The position numbers and the translations under genes were made by a program. From assembly GCA_965216885.1 (NCBI GenBank), contig OZ244209.1, forward strand, positions 2,418,001 to 2,482,000: a DNA stretch of 64,000 nt. Direction: 5' to 3'. Under the pieces are notes generated by a model. That model did not search any database, was not told where the DNA came from, and saw only the letters and a list, made by a program, of their open reading frames with translations. The stretch is from CAYNJG01 sp965216885. GTDB taxonomy: Bacteria > Planctomycetota > Planctomycetia > Pirellulales > Pirellulaceae. Each line of letters starts with the position of its first letter. The first letter of the stretch is position 1. Shown piece after piece: positions 35,250 through 43,503 of the stretch.

Positions 35250-37196
35250 CTACTGAAGCACCACTCCCGACGGCTGCGGCTCCACAGAGAGGCCGCACCT
35301 CGAATCGGAGTCAACGACAGTCTTGCCACGCGACGGCGTGGAGTTCGATTTTGTGGCAGAGGCAGCAGCAGGGGCCACCAACGACACCACAAGGTCCCCG
35401 GACGTCGGCTCAACTTCGTCCGCTGCTACGACCTCCAGCTTGCCTGTACTGCGGATGACAAAGAGCGGTGACGCCGTCATGCCGTATCGGTACAGGAAGT
35501 CTTCGTAGGTGAACTCATCACTGATGCTGGTCTTCTTGATTGTCGCGCCGTCTTCGAAGAGGTTTTCCAATTTCTCGAAGTCGACGCTACCACGAAACAG
35601 GAAGCGGCCCTCCATATGTGTCCGGGACGTCTTGCGTCGTTCGCTGGCAGCACGTCGACGAGGACGTAACTGATACACGTTCTCCCGGCCAAAATCTGCC
35701 GCAAACTCGAGGGATGCCAGACGATTCAAATCGTTGTTCGAAGTCATCGCCATCATCCGGCCAAGCCCGCCAAGATCAACTTCTTCGTCGACATACTCCG
35801 AAAGCACGCTGGCGCACACCGCCGGCAATCCTTCCTGGCGAGCCGCTGACACGTGCTGAAAATTCGTATCCACCAACAGCACTTCGAAACCTTCGTCATG
35901 CACGGCTTTCGACAAATAACGAACCGATCGCGACGCCCCGGCAAACAGCACGCCCTGCGGATTCGGCACCGAGAGCCCCAGTAGTCGCGCCAACAACGGC
36001 GAGAAGAGTCCATAGGTGGTGACGGTCCCGACAATTACCAGAAAGGTCAATGGCACGATGGACTCGGCCCCCGCGAGCGTGTCGCCACCGCGATGCATCA
36101 GTTCGACTGCAAACACCGAGGACACCGCCGCTGCGACAATTCCACGCGGAGCCAGGAATGCGAGGAACGTGCGTTCCTGCCAGCTCAATGCTGAACCCAC
36201 GCTGGACGCGTAGACCGCAAGCGGACGAACCACAACAATCAACAACGCCACAAAGGCGACGCCCTCCCAGCCCAGCGCCAGCATCTGCTGAAACTCGATG
36301 CGGGCGGACAGAACAATAAACAGGGTTGAAATCAACAGATCACGCAGGCTCTCCTTGAATTCCAGAACATGCTTTACGGGAAACGCACTCTGGTTGGCCA
36401 GCAGCACGCCAAGCAACGTTACGGTCACCAGTCCCGACTCGGCTTGGACCGCATTGGAGATCGTGAAGGATGCGACGGCCACCACCAGAAAAACAAAGTT
36501 GTGCAAATAGTCCGGGATGAGATAACGCTTCAGCGAATGCACAAGGCCGTAGGCGCATGCGGCCGCAATCAAACCTCCAACGACGAGCGTCCTGATCAGA
36601 ATGGCCGTCACCGCCAGCGCGCCAGAATGCTGCTCGCCATGACTGCCCAGAGCAAACAGAGCCTCGAAAACGAGTACGGCCAGGAGAGCTCCAATTGGAT
36701 CGACAACGATACCCTCCCACTTCGTAATCGATGCGATCTTGCGTGAGGGACGAATATGTCGCAGCAAGGGCCCAACCACAGTGGGACCGGTTACCGTGAG
36801 CACCGCGCCCACCAACGCCGCAACCCGCCAGTCGATATCGAGCAAGCTAACAGCGGCGATGGTCGCCAACCCCCACGTGACCAGCACTCCAACGGTCACC
36901 AGTTTGGCGATGATCGATTTTGACTCTTTCACCTCGACCAGCTTCAGCGAAAGCCCGCCTTCGAACAGAATCACCGCGACGAACAGCGAGACAAGCGCGA
37001 ATAGCAGTTCCTCCCCAAGCACGCTGGCGGGATCGACACCGGTGATCAAGCGGGCAGCGAAACCAAACGCCAACAGAAGCAGGATTGACGGAAAACGAAA
37101 TCGCCACGCGATCCACTGTGCCAGAGCGCCGAGCGCGAGGACGGCCGTCAGGAATAGACCGGGATCCGTTGTAAGACTGACGAGTGGTTGAAACAT
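35250..37196 (-). CDS. CPA1-type cation/proton antiporter with cytoplasmic nucleotide-binding tail
   Basis: The protein has 648 residues from ATG 37196, which has GGAG 6 nt upstream; the TTG at 37208 overlaps that site. Residues 1-400 hold about 12 membrane helices of the Na+/H+ exchanger fold. Diagnostic segments are VTGPTVVGPLLRHIRPS near 140 and KWEGIVVDPIGALLAVLVFE near 163, whose acidic residue is the ion-binding site, with FLAPRGIVAAAVSS near 350. Residues 405-480 resemble a TrkA-N/RCK nucleotide-binding domain (GVLFAGASRSVRYLSKAVHDEG, VLLVDTN), then an Arg-rich linker and a soluble C-terminus with LFVIRSTGKLEVV. It probably exchanges Na+ or K+ for protons in the inner membrane, gated by a ligand on the tail. 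It is convergent with the YHYH gene. Confidence 0.9.
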   Translation of the reverse strand: MFQPLVSLTTDPGLFLTAVLALGALAQWIAWRFRFPSILLLLAFGFAARLITGVDPASVLGEELLFALVSLFVAVILFEGGLSLKLVEVKESKSIIAKLVTVGVLVTWGLATIAAVSLLDIDWRVAALVGAVLTVTGPTVVGPLLRHIRPSRKIASITKWEGIVVDPIGALLAVLVFEALFALGSHGEQHSGALAVTAILIRTLVVGGLIAAACAYGLVHSLKRYLIPDYLHNFVFLVVAVASFTISNAVQAESGLVTVTLLGVLLANQSAFPVKHVLEFKESLRDLLISTLFIVLSARIEFQQMLALGWEGVAFVALLIVVVRPLAVYASSVGSALSWQERTFLAFLAPRGIVAAAVSSVFAVELMHRGGDTLAGAESIVPLTFLVIVGTVTTYGLFSPLLARLLGLSVPNPQGVLFAGASRSVRYLSKAVHDEGFEVLLVDTNFQHVSAARQEGLPAVCASVLSEYVDEEVDLGGLGRMMAMTSNNDLNRLASLEFAADFGRENVYQLRPRRRAASERRKTSRTHMEGRFLFRGSVDFEKLENLFEDGATIKKTSISDEFTYEDFLYRYGMTASPLFVIRSTGKLEVVAADEVEPTSGDLVVSLVAPAAASATKSNSTPSRGKTVVDSDSRCGLSVEPQPSGVVLQ

Positions 37197-37342
37197 GGGC
37201 GGCTCCAATTGCGTGATCGGCTACTTTTCGCACTCCGTTGTACGCGTCCAGGTAAGTCGGCTACCCTCGATGGAAACGCATCGGTGTTCGACACGCATTT
37301 CATCAGCAGGGCAGGGGAGACTCGTTGAACGCCACGATCCGC

Positions 37343-38722
37343 CTACGCTTTGGGAAGCTTTACCTTGCCACCCTTCTTGTCTTTTGTGTCCGGCTCTTCG
37401 TCCGCGACGGTGGGAGGGAACCCATTCAACTGTCGCCAGATCTCGTAACCAAGCGGGACCTCTTTGAGCAGTACCCAACCGTTGGCCCGAACGCCCTGCC
37501 TGAGATAGCGCTCGTCGGGCCACCCGGCATCGATCGCCGAATTGTCATCAGGACTAATGAGTACCCGAAAGTTGCCTTTGCCGTCGTCCGTCGGGAAGAC
37601 GCGATTCACTCGGCCACCGAACGTTCCTACCGCTACCGATGGCCAACCGACAAACTGGACGGCCGGCCAGCCTTCAAACTGAAGCCGAACCTTGTCGCCT
37701 TCCTTGATGAGCGGCATATCATTGCCGCTGACTTTCATCTCCACGCCCAACGCGTTCGTTTCCGGCACAATCACGAACAGTTGATCGCCTTCCTTGACCG
37801 TGTCCGAACCTTCCACTCCGTACCACTGCTGAATGACACCACTGCACGGCGCGGGAATCTCCAGTCGATCCAGTTCATTTCGTTTTGTCTTCAGATCAAG
37901 GAGATCCTTGTTCGCGGCGGCCAGTTTCTGAACGGCATCGTTGTACTTCAGTTTCGCCGACTGATTCTTGAGATCGATATCTCTCTTGTATGCTTCAACC
38001 GCCAGTCGCTTCTCTTCCAGCGTGCGGGCTGCTTCCTTTTCCTTGTTGATGACCTGATCGAGCTTGCTTTGCGCCTGCCTTGCCGCCTGCTGCTTCGTCA
38101 CCAACTCCTGCTCGGAGATAATCCCCTGCACGATGACCTCTTCCGCGATCGCAAGCTGGTTGCCCTTGTCTTCCAGTTGGGCTCGGTAGACTTCAATTTC
38201 GTTGAGAACCTGATCGTACTTTTTCTTGGCAGCTTCGTAGCTTTCGACCAGCGATCGACTGAGGTTTACGCCCAGATTTTCCTGAATCAGGATCGCCTGC
38301 TCAGTATTGCTCACATTGAGCGTCGCGCTATTGACCTTCGACTCGGTGGCCACAATCTGTTGATTGAGGAGCTCTACCTGACCATCGGCGAATGGCTTCA
38401 GCCGGACCAGAATCTCACCGGCCGTCACTCGGCTGCCCTCGCGCAGCCCGGATTTTACTTCGTCAATAATGCCCTTCGCAGGACTCTTTACCGGCTGAGG
38501 TCGCTCCTGTGGATTGAGGGCCGTCACCGTTCCGGCACCACGCGCCGTTTGCCGCCACGGCACGAGGAACATGGAGATTAGCGACAGCACCAACACGACG
38601 AACGTGATGCGGCCAATCAAGCGCACAAATCGACCAGTACGCGCCAGCTGCAAGGCGGGGAAGTCGTACGTCAGGTCTTTGGAAATGGAACTGGGCTCGT
38701 TGTCGATCGTCGCAGTACTCAT
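37343..38722 (-). CDS. HlyD-family membrane fusion protein
   Basis: The protein has 459 residues. GGGGA precedes ATG 38722, 16 bp after the stop of the ABC gene, so the two form an operon. A single N-terminal membrane helix (ITFVVLVLSLISMFLVPW) is followed by the first lipoyl half (GTVTALNPQERPQPVKSPAKGIIDEVKSG, with EGSRVTAGEILVRL). A long coiled coil spans about 120-285 (EAAKKKYDQVLNEIEVYRAQLEDK and following). The second lipoyl half and barrel close it (IPAPCSGVIQQWYG, VKEGDQLFVIVPE). Such proteins link an inner-membrane exporter to the outer envelope. The C-terminus is charged (KDKKGGKVKLPKA). The cargo is unknown; no outer-membrane channel is adjacent. Confidence 0.9.
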   Translation of the reverse strand: MSTATIDNEPSSISKDLTYDFPALQLARTGRFVRLIGRITFVVLVLSLISMFLVPWRQTARGAGTVTALNPQERPQPVKSPAKGIIDEVKSGLREGSRVTAGEILVRLKPFADGQVELLNQQIVATESKVNSATLNVSNTEQAILIQENLGVNLSRSLVESYEAAKKKYDQVLNEIEVYRAQLEDKGNQLAIAEEVIVQGIISEQELVTKQQAARQAQSKLDQVINKEKEAARTLEEKRLAVEAYKRDIDLKNQSAKLKYNDAVQKLAAANKDLLDLKTKRNELDRLEIPAPCSGVIQQWYGVEGSDTVKEGDQLFVIVPETNALGVEMKVSGNDMPLIKEGDKVRLQFEGWPAVQFVGWPSVAVGTFGGRVNRVFPTDDGKGNFRVLISPDDNSAIDAGWPDERYLRQGVRANGWVLLKEVPLGYEIWRQLNGFPPTVADEEPDTKDKKGGKVKLPKA

Positions 38723-38738
38723 GAATCAGGATCCCCTA

Positions 38739-40847
38739 TCAATAATCTTCGACTTCGAACTGACGATCACAGGCGGCCGCCACGTTTGCGTCATTCGTTG
38801 AAATGACAAACGTGCACGGCGAGCAGCTTTGACGGAGAGCATTCAGGACCTCAACCCGCTCGGTGGGCGGCAATTCGTCCAGCAAGCCATCAACCACAAT
38901 CATGCGCGGTCGTGCTGCAGCTGCTCGAGCCAGCATCAACCGGGCGACCTGATCTTCGGATAGCGGGTAGCCACCGGTCTTCAGATGCGTGGTGACCCCG
39001 TTGGGGAGCAAGTGAACAACCGCCCATAACCCGACTGCCTTCAGCACTTCGCGAATCCGGTCCTCGCCGACCCCGGCACGACCGAGTTCAACATTTTCGG
39101 CGATGGTGCCATGAAAGACTTCGATGCGATTTGCGATCGCAACCAGTCGCCCCTTACCTGCCACCGCAGCCTGCGCAGCGTCCATATCGGCAACCGTCAC
39201 GAGGCCCGACGAAGGTACCGCAAGGCCCGATAGCGATTCCACGAACAACGACTTTGAGATGAGATCATTGCCCGCGATCGCCAGCGAACTACCGGCCGGA
39301 ATCTTGCCGGCGGAGACCGTGCGTTTATTGGCCCCGGACTGCAACTGGAGATCGCTCCACTCCAGCGAACAGGCTGTGTCGTCCACGGACAATCGACCGC
39401 GACGAGGATCAACCGGAATGTCCAGCAAATATCCAACCTTGTCGATGCCCGCCATGAGATCGTAGAACTTCTCCAGCGACTTGCCGGCTTTCGCGAATGC
39501 CCCGACAACGACCGTCACAACCAGCTCACTGGCAACCAATTGCCCCAACGTCAATTGCCCACCAATAACCAGCCAGCCTCCAAGGCCCAACAGCGCTGTC
39601 GAAGCAAACACCTGCAGCCCAATGGCAAAGGCCACCTGACGAATCACGACCTTGAACTGGCTTTCCCGCGCATCAAGGTATTCGGTCGCCAGACTGTTGG
39701 CCTTCTCAATGGCGAGGTCCTCGCCACCGTTAATTTTGAACGCACCCGGAAACGAGATGACATCCTGAAGCCAGTGCACGATTTCGTACTTGGCAATCGA
39801 TTCGTCAATCGACGTGCGCACACCACCGCGGCCCAGGAACCACGTGATGGACAGCATGGTGATTAACAGCACGATGTTAAAGCCGAGCAGGAACGGGTGA
39901 TAAAAAGCCAGCAGCAACATGCCAAGGCAACTGGTCAGCGCGATCGACACACCGTCCAGCAACAACACGGCCGTCGCTTTCTGAATGGTCATGATGTCGA
40001 ACAGGCGATTTGCCAGCTCGCGAGGGTAATATTTCTTCAGGTACGAACGTTTCGCCCGAGGGAAGCGGTGTGCAAGGTCGCCAACGATGCGGACAAACTG
40101 TCGCCGCTGGATGATTTCCACAACGACCGTCTGAAGCACTTTCAATACGCCCGACAGCCCCAGCGACGCCAATAGAATCACGGCCAATACAATCAGCGGC
40201 TGGAGATACGTCCCCCAACTCACCACGTTGACCAGCGACTCGACGGCCAACGGCGTTGCCAGACCAAGAACACCAGACACGAGGGCAAAAAGAACCACGG
40301 TCCAGATATCGGCCGACTCGAGCTTCAGCAAACGGAGGAAGCGGCGAAAAGGCGTTGGGTGATCGCCAATGCCATCCTCTTCATGAACCGACAGTGAGTC
40401 GCACGCGAGCTCGCGTTTGGCGACGATGACGCCCGTTTCCGTATCACCAAGAATTCCCGGAATCGCAGCACGAGGCACCGTGCCGTGCCGGATCGAGCCG
40501 TCCACGGTGCTCACTTCGACGCGTCCGCCAAGCTGGCGTTCAATGATCGTGTAGTCGCCCTCCGTGTGCGGAACAAGAACGACGTGGCCCTCCCGGACGA
40601 TATCCAGAGCCTCCTCCGACTCCAGCGACTCAGGCTGCTTGACATACACCCCAAGCTGCCGACAGCCCACCTCCAGGACGTTGCGTTCCCATGCGGGGCA
40701 ATCAGGGACTCCGCTGAGGTCCAAACGGTCCCGGAACTCGTTCAGGTCCAGAACCGAGGCCACCCGGCGAACCACCCGACGAACCACCTCTTCCCGATGA
40801 ATTGTGGCAAAACCATTGTCTCTTGCGTGCATCTCTACGACTGGCAT
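38739..40847 (-). CDS. ABC exporter-like protein with degenerate ATPase motifs
   Basis: The protein has 702 residues; GAGG sits upstream of ATG 40847, favoured over ATG 40871. Residues 1-170 are soluble and of unclear fold. Five to six membrane helices lie at about 180-450 (TVVLFALVSGVLGLATPLAVESL, LIVLAVILLASLGLSG, FNIVLLITMLSITWFLG), as in type-1 ABC exporters. The C-terminal nucleotide-binding domain is recognisable, but its motifs are altered: Walker A reads GNDLISKS (526-533) where GxxGxGKS/T is expected, the signature reads LSEDQ (near 630) for LSGGQ, and the Walker B region reads MIVVDGLLDE with Gly after the Asp. ATP hydrolysis is therefore doubtful. It forms an operon with the HlyD gene and may act as a membrane scaffold or with another ATPase. 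Confidence 0.87.
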   Translation of the reverse strand: MPVVEMHARDNGFATIHREEVVRRVVRRVASVLDLNEFRDRLDLSGVPDCPAWERNVLEVGCRQLGVYVKQPESLESEEALDIVREGHVVLVPHTEGDYTIIERQLGGRVEVSTVDGSIRHGTVPRAAIPGILGDTETGVIVAKRELACDSLSVHEEDGIGDHPTPFRRFLRLLKLESADIWTVVLFALVSGVLGLATPLAVESLVNVVSWGTYLQPLIVLAVILLASLGLSGVLKVLQTVVVEIIQRRQFVRIVGDLAHRFPRAKRSYLKKYYPRELANRLFDIMTIQKATAVLLLDGVSIALTSCLGMLLLAFYHPFLLGFNIVLLITMLSITWFLGRGGVRTSIDESIAKYEIVHWLQDVISFPGAFKINGGEDLAIEKANSLATEYLDARESQFKVVIRQVAFAIGLQVFASTALLGLGGWLVIGGQLTLGQLVASELVVTVVVGAFAKAGKSLEKFYDLMAGIDKVGYLLDIPVDPRRGRLSVDDTACSLEWSDLQLQSGANKRTVSAGKIPAGSSLAIAGNDLISKSLFVESLSGLAVPSSGLVTVADMDAAQAAVAGKGRLVAIANRIEVFHGTIAENVELGRAGVGEDRIREVLKAVGLWAVVHLLPNGVTTHLKTGGYPLSEDQVARLMLARAAAARPRMIVVDGLLDELPPTERVEVLNALRQSCSPCTFVISTNDANVAAACDRQFEVEDY

Positions 40848-41212
40848 TACTCTGCCTCGTTGCGCTTTCATCGAAAGGAATATACGCTATTTATCATGCA
40901 GTGTAGGCCCGATTTCCATCACGGCGACTGACGCTAGCGGGACACAAGAGGGAACACCCCACGCCTGACGTCATCTACGCGAATGCTATTACACGAAACT
41001 AATGTCGTCAATCACGTTTCGCGTCTCCATGTTCATTTTTGGAGGAATAGTGGGGGAAGGGCCAGAAAACTGCCGAAACAGTGGGAAAAACTCGTGTTTA
41101 CGGAATCACGAATTTCATTTCATGAATAAACGGGTATACTTGGAAGTGAGATCTTCATCATTCCGCGGTGTTGGGAACCGCGAATTGACCAGAGGACACT
41201 GGGAGACGAATC
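40848..41212. other. Divergent intergenic region (ABC / winged-helix gene)
   Basis: This contains the dyad at 40994-41021. A possible plus-strand promoter has TATACT at 41135-41140 and a weak ATTTCA box 17 bp before it. No gene is supported. Confidence 0.4.
40994..41021. promoter_or_regulatory. Inverted repeat, possible operator
   Basis: CGAAAC (40994-40999) and GTTTCG (41016-41021) are an inverted repeat with centres about two helical turns apart, between divergent genes. It could bind the neighbouring winged-helix protein. Confidence 0.3.
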
Positions 41213-41578
41213 ATGGCAACGAAGAATGCGCGTAAAACCACCGGCGGCAGCGGGACTGCCAAGAAGCCGGGAAAACCACCCGCACCGACGGCAAGCGTGA
41301 ACGACGGCCCTCGTTGGACGTTCCTCACCAATCACGCCCACGTGCTGACGGTACTCGCTTCGGAACCCGACCTTGTACTGCGCGAGGTCGCACTTCGCGT
41401 GGGCATTACCGAGCGGGCTGTTCAGCGGATCGTCGTTGAACTGGACGAAAGCGGATTCCTGGAAATCAGCAAGATCGGTCGACAGAACCATTACAAGGTG
41501 CTGAAGAACCAGGCACTCCGCCACCCCATCGAGTCGCATCGCAGCATCGGCGACCTGCTGCGTATGATCACTGGTTAA
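41213..41578 (+). CDS. Winged helix-turn-helix transcriptional regulator
   Basis: The protein has 121 residues, with GGGAG 8 nt before the ATG. A basic, Lys/Gly/Pro-rich N-terminal tail of about 32 residues precedes the DNA-binding domain: WTFLTNHAHVLTVLASEPDL, then LREVALRVGITERAVQRIVVELDESGF as helix-turn-helix, and the wing EISKIGRQNHYKVL. The WTFLTNHAHVL opening and the closing HPIESHRSIGDLL motif are, in my recollection, conserved in a widespread ArsR/MarR-like family of small regulators. There is no sensor domain. The gene sits between the divergent ABC/HlyD operon and the convergent CBS-USP operon, and its target is not evident. Confidence 0.85.
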   Translation: MATKNARKTTGGSGTAKKPGKPPAPTASVNDGPRWTFLTNHAHVLTVLASEPDLVLREVALRVGITERAVQRIVVELDESGFLEISKIGRQNHYKVLKNQALRHPIESHRSIGDLLRMITG

Positions 41579-41746
41579 TGAACGATAGGCCGGCGCACTA
41601 CTGCTTTGTCGAGCGCAGGTCCGTCAAACGTGCGTAGTACCACTGTCGCTCGGATGCATGATTGGCTTGCGTTACGAGAGCCGAAGGCACCCGGACGGGC
41701 TCACAACGGTGAACTTCGGGGCGCCTTCCATTCGCACGCCTTCGGG

Positions 41747-42217
41747 TCAGGGACTCTCCCCATTCGCATTTTCCGATTCGGCCTCTGCTGCAGCACGCAC
41801 CGTTGCCGGACGCACGGTCTCCACCTCGCAGCTTGCCAGTCTGGTGACCGTCGACGCGACACTTCCCATGAAACTCCGAAGTAGACCGGTTCGTCCATGG
41901 GTTCCCATCACGATCTGATTCACCTGCCGGAGCGTTGCAAAACGCACGATCTCCGTGGGTACGTCTCCTGTGGCAAAGTGCTGCTCGTAATCAATCGCAT
42001 CATTCGCGGGCTGGGCCTCTTCCAGCAGCCGCCGGTATTCATCCAGGTCCGCGACGTACCCCGAAGATCCGGGTAACGCCGCCACGTTCACGCTGTCCAC
42101 GTGCAGAATGTACAGCTTGGCCTTCGCGTGTAGCGCGGTCTCACATGCCCTCGCGAAAGCGCGATTGCTGTGTTCCGAAAAGTCGACCGGACAAAGGATT
42201 TTCACTTGATCTGCCAT
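41747..42217 (-). CDS. Universal stress protein (UspA family)
   Basis: The protein has 156 residues. GGGAGAG upstream selects ATG 42217 over the in-frame ATG at 42250. It is a single Usp domain: VKILCPVDFSEHSNRAFARACE forms strand 1 and the Asp of the nucleotide site; HVDSVNV follows. The ATP-binding pattern G-x2-G-x9-G-S is present in GTHGRTGLLRSFMGSVAST, so it is likely an ATP-binding subtype, and VETVRPA is the dimer strand. It is the last gene of a CBS-CBS-USP operon, with 42 bp to the previous stop. Such proteins help survival under starvation, low oxygen or energy stress. Confidence 0.92.
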   Translation of the reverse strand: MADQVKILCPVDFSEHSNRAFARACETALHAKAKLYILHVDSVNVAALPGSSGYVADLDEYRRLLEEAQPANDAIDYEQHFATGDVPTEIVRFATLRQVNQIVMGTHGRTGLLRSFMGSVASTVTRLASCEVETVRPATVRAAAEAESENANGESP

Positions 42218-42259
42218 GCGATTCTCTCCCTGATTGGCTGTGGCTACCAACTACGATAC

Positions 42260-42733
42260 TCACGCACCGGAGGAACTACCGTCAACACGCGTCGACAGAA
42301 AATTCGTCACACGTTGCGGGCTGACGATGCCCTGAACTGTTTCATCGGCACCAACGATTGGCACATGTCGGTAGCCATGCACTGCCATCACACACAACGT
42401 CGCGGCAATGGGGTCGTCGTCACGAACGCGGACGGGATTGGGCGTCATCACTTCGCGAACCGAGAGCTGTAGCGCGTCATCGGCGAGGGCCACCTTGTGC
42501 AGCACCTCGCGGTTGGTAAACACGCCTACCAGCTTGCCGTTTTCCACTACCATCAGGCACGCAATGTGGTCCTTCGCCAACCGGTCAAGGGCCGTTGCAA
42601 CACTCTCATCGGCAGAGATGGTGGTGTATGGTTCGTGTTGAATTTCCGATGCCGGCGATTCGCAGATCGCCTGTTCCAGCGGATCGTTGTACGCTTTCGG
42701 GTCGTAGTTTTCCAATGGATCTTGAAAGGTCAT
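42260..42733 (-). CDS. CBS-domain pair protein
   Basis: The protein has 157 residues, and GGAG precedes ATG 42733. The start lies one base after the stop of the upstream CBS gene (TGAGATG), so translation is coupled. A short N-terminal acidic segment (FQDPLENYDPKAYNDPLEQ) precedes two CBS motifs: one spanning YTTISADESVATALDRLAKD to VGVFTNREVLHKVA, and one spanning VREVMTPNPVRVRDDDP to QGIVSPQRVTNFL. CBS pairs bind adenosine nucleotides and sense energy charge. No catalytic domain is attached, so it is probably a stand-alone sensor acting with its neighbours. Confidence 0.92.
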   Translation of the reverse strand: MTFQDPLENYDPKAYNDPLEQAICESPASEIQHEPYTTISADESVATALDRLAKDHIACLMVVENGKLVGVFTNREVLHKVALADDALQLSVREVMTPNPVRVRDDDPIAATLCVMAVHGYRHVPIVGADETVQGIVSPQRVTNFLSTRVDGSSSGA

Positions 42734-42734
42734 C

Positions 42735-43202
42735 TCAGGCTCCTTCGCGAGCGGTCGTGAATTTATTCTGGCCAACGCGTTGCACGGCGACCTTGGGGAA
42801 GTGATCGGCGACGTATTCCATGAGGCCCTTCTGCCCCGTGAGCCCCGCGACCCGGCCTCTTTCGTCGATCACCGACAGGAACCGGACGTTCTTTGTCTCA
42901 AGGGCATACAGCACCATGGCAACCGGATCCTCGAGCGAAACCTGTGGCCAATGATCGGCACAGTGATTTCCAACGACATCGTGGATCAGTTCGGCGTCCT
43001 TGACCAATAGCTGCGTCAGCATGCTTTCGGTAAACATGCCGACCGGCTTGCGTTCGTCGTCAACCACGATCGCACATCCCAGGTTGTGCTGCCGCATGAA
43101 CTGCACAACGTCGCGAACCGGATCGTCGGGTTTGGCGAGCACCGGATCACGCAAGTTCAGGCCGCTCACCTTGTCATTCTGAATATTCTCAAATAGTCCC
43201 AT
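42735..43202 (-). CDS. CBS-domain pair protein, first gene of the CBS-CBS-USP operon
   Basis: The protein has 155 residues. GGAG lies 8 nt before ATG 43202. Two CBS motifs are seen: DPVLAKPDDPVRDVVQFMRQ to PVGMFTESMLTQLLV, and WPQVSLEDPVAMVLYALETK to VAGLTGQKGLMEYVADHFP. The pair is only distantly similar to the next gene, suggesting an old duplication and possible hetero-assembly. It is likely a nucleotide sensor. The preceding 300 bp has no gene and should hold the operon promoter. Confidence 0.92.
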   Translation of the reverse strand: MGLFENIQNDKVSGLNLRDPVLAKPDDPVRDVVQFMRQHNLGCAIVVDDERKPVGMFTESMLTQLLVKDAELIHDVVGNHCADHWPQVSLEDPVAMVLYALETKNVRFLSVIDERGRVAGLTGQKGLMEYVADHFPKVAVQRVGQNKFTTAREGA

Positions 43203-43503
43203 GGGTCAGACTCCGTTGGGCGTTTACGTTGGTTGCTGTCCAACCGGCATGATGGCGAATCCCGTGCCAGTCGCCCGTAGCGTGACTTCCGAGCGGCAGT
43301 TCGCCGTTACGAGTGAAAAGGCGCAACGGACGGCGCGCTGCGTGCTGATTCGCACTAACGGGCGCAGCATACGCCATGCGGTCGCTGCGGATTAGGAGAC
43401 CGCGAACCGGGATGTCCGCATGCTTGTGCTTCTGTGCAAAACGAACTCTTCAAGGCTGACGCGAACCTCGCTGCGCTGCTGACAGACGAGCTGTTTGGCA
43501 AAC
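43203..43503. other. Intergenic region upstream of the CBS operon
   Basis: This lies between the start of the CBS operon and the end of the histidine kinase gene. It should contain the operon promoter; no specific box, repeat or gene was recognised. Confidence 0.4.
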
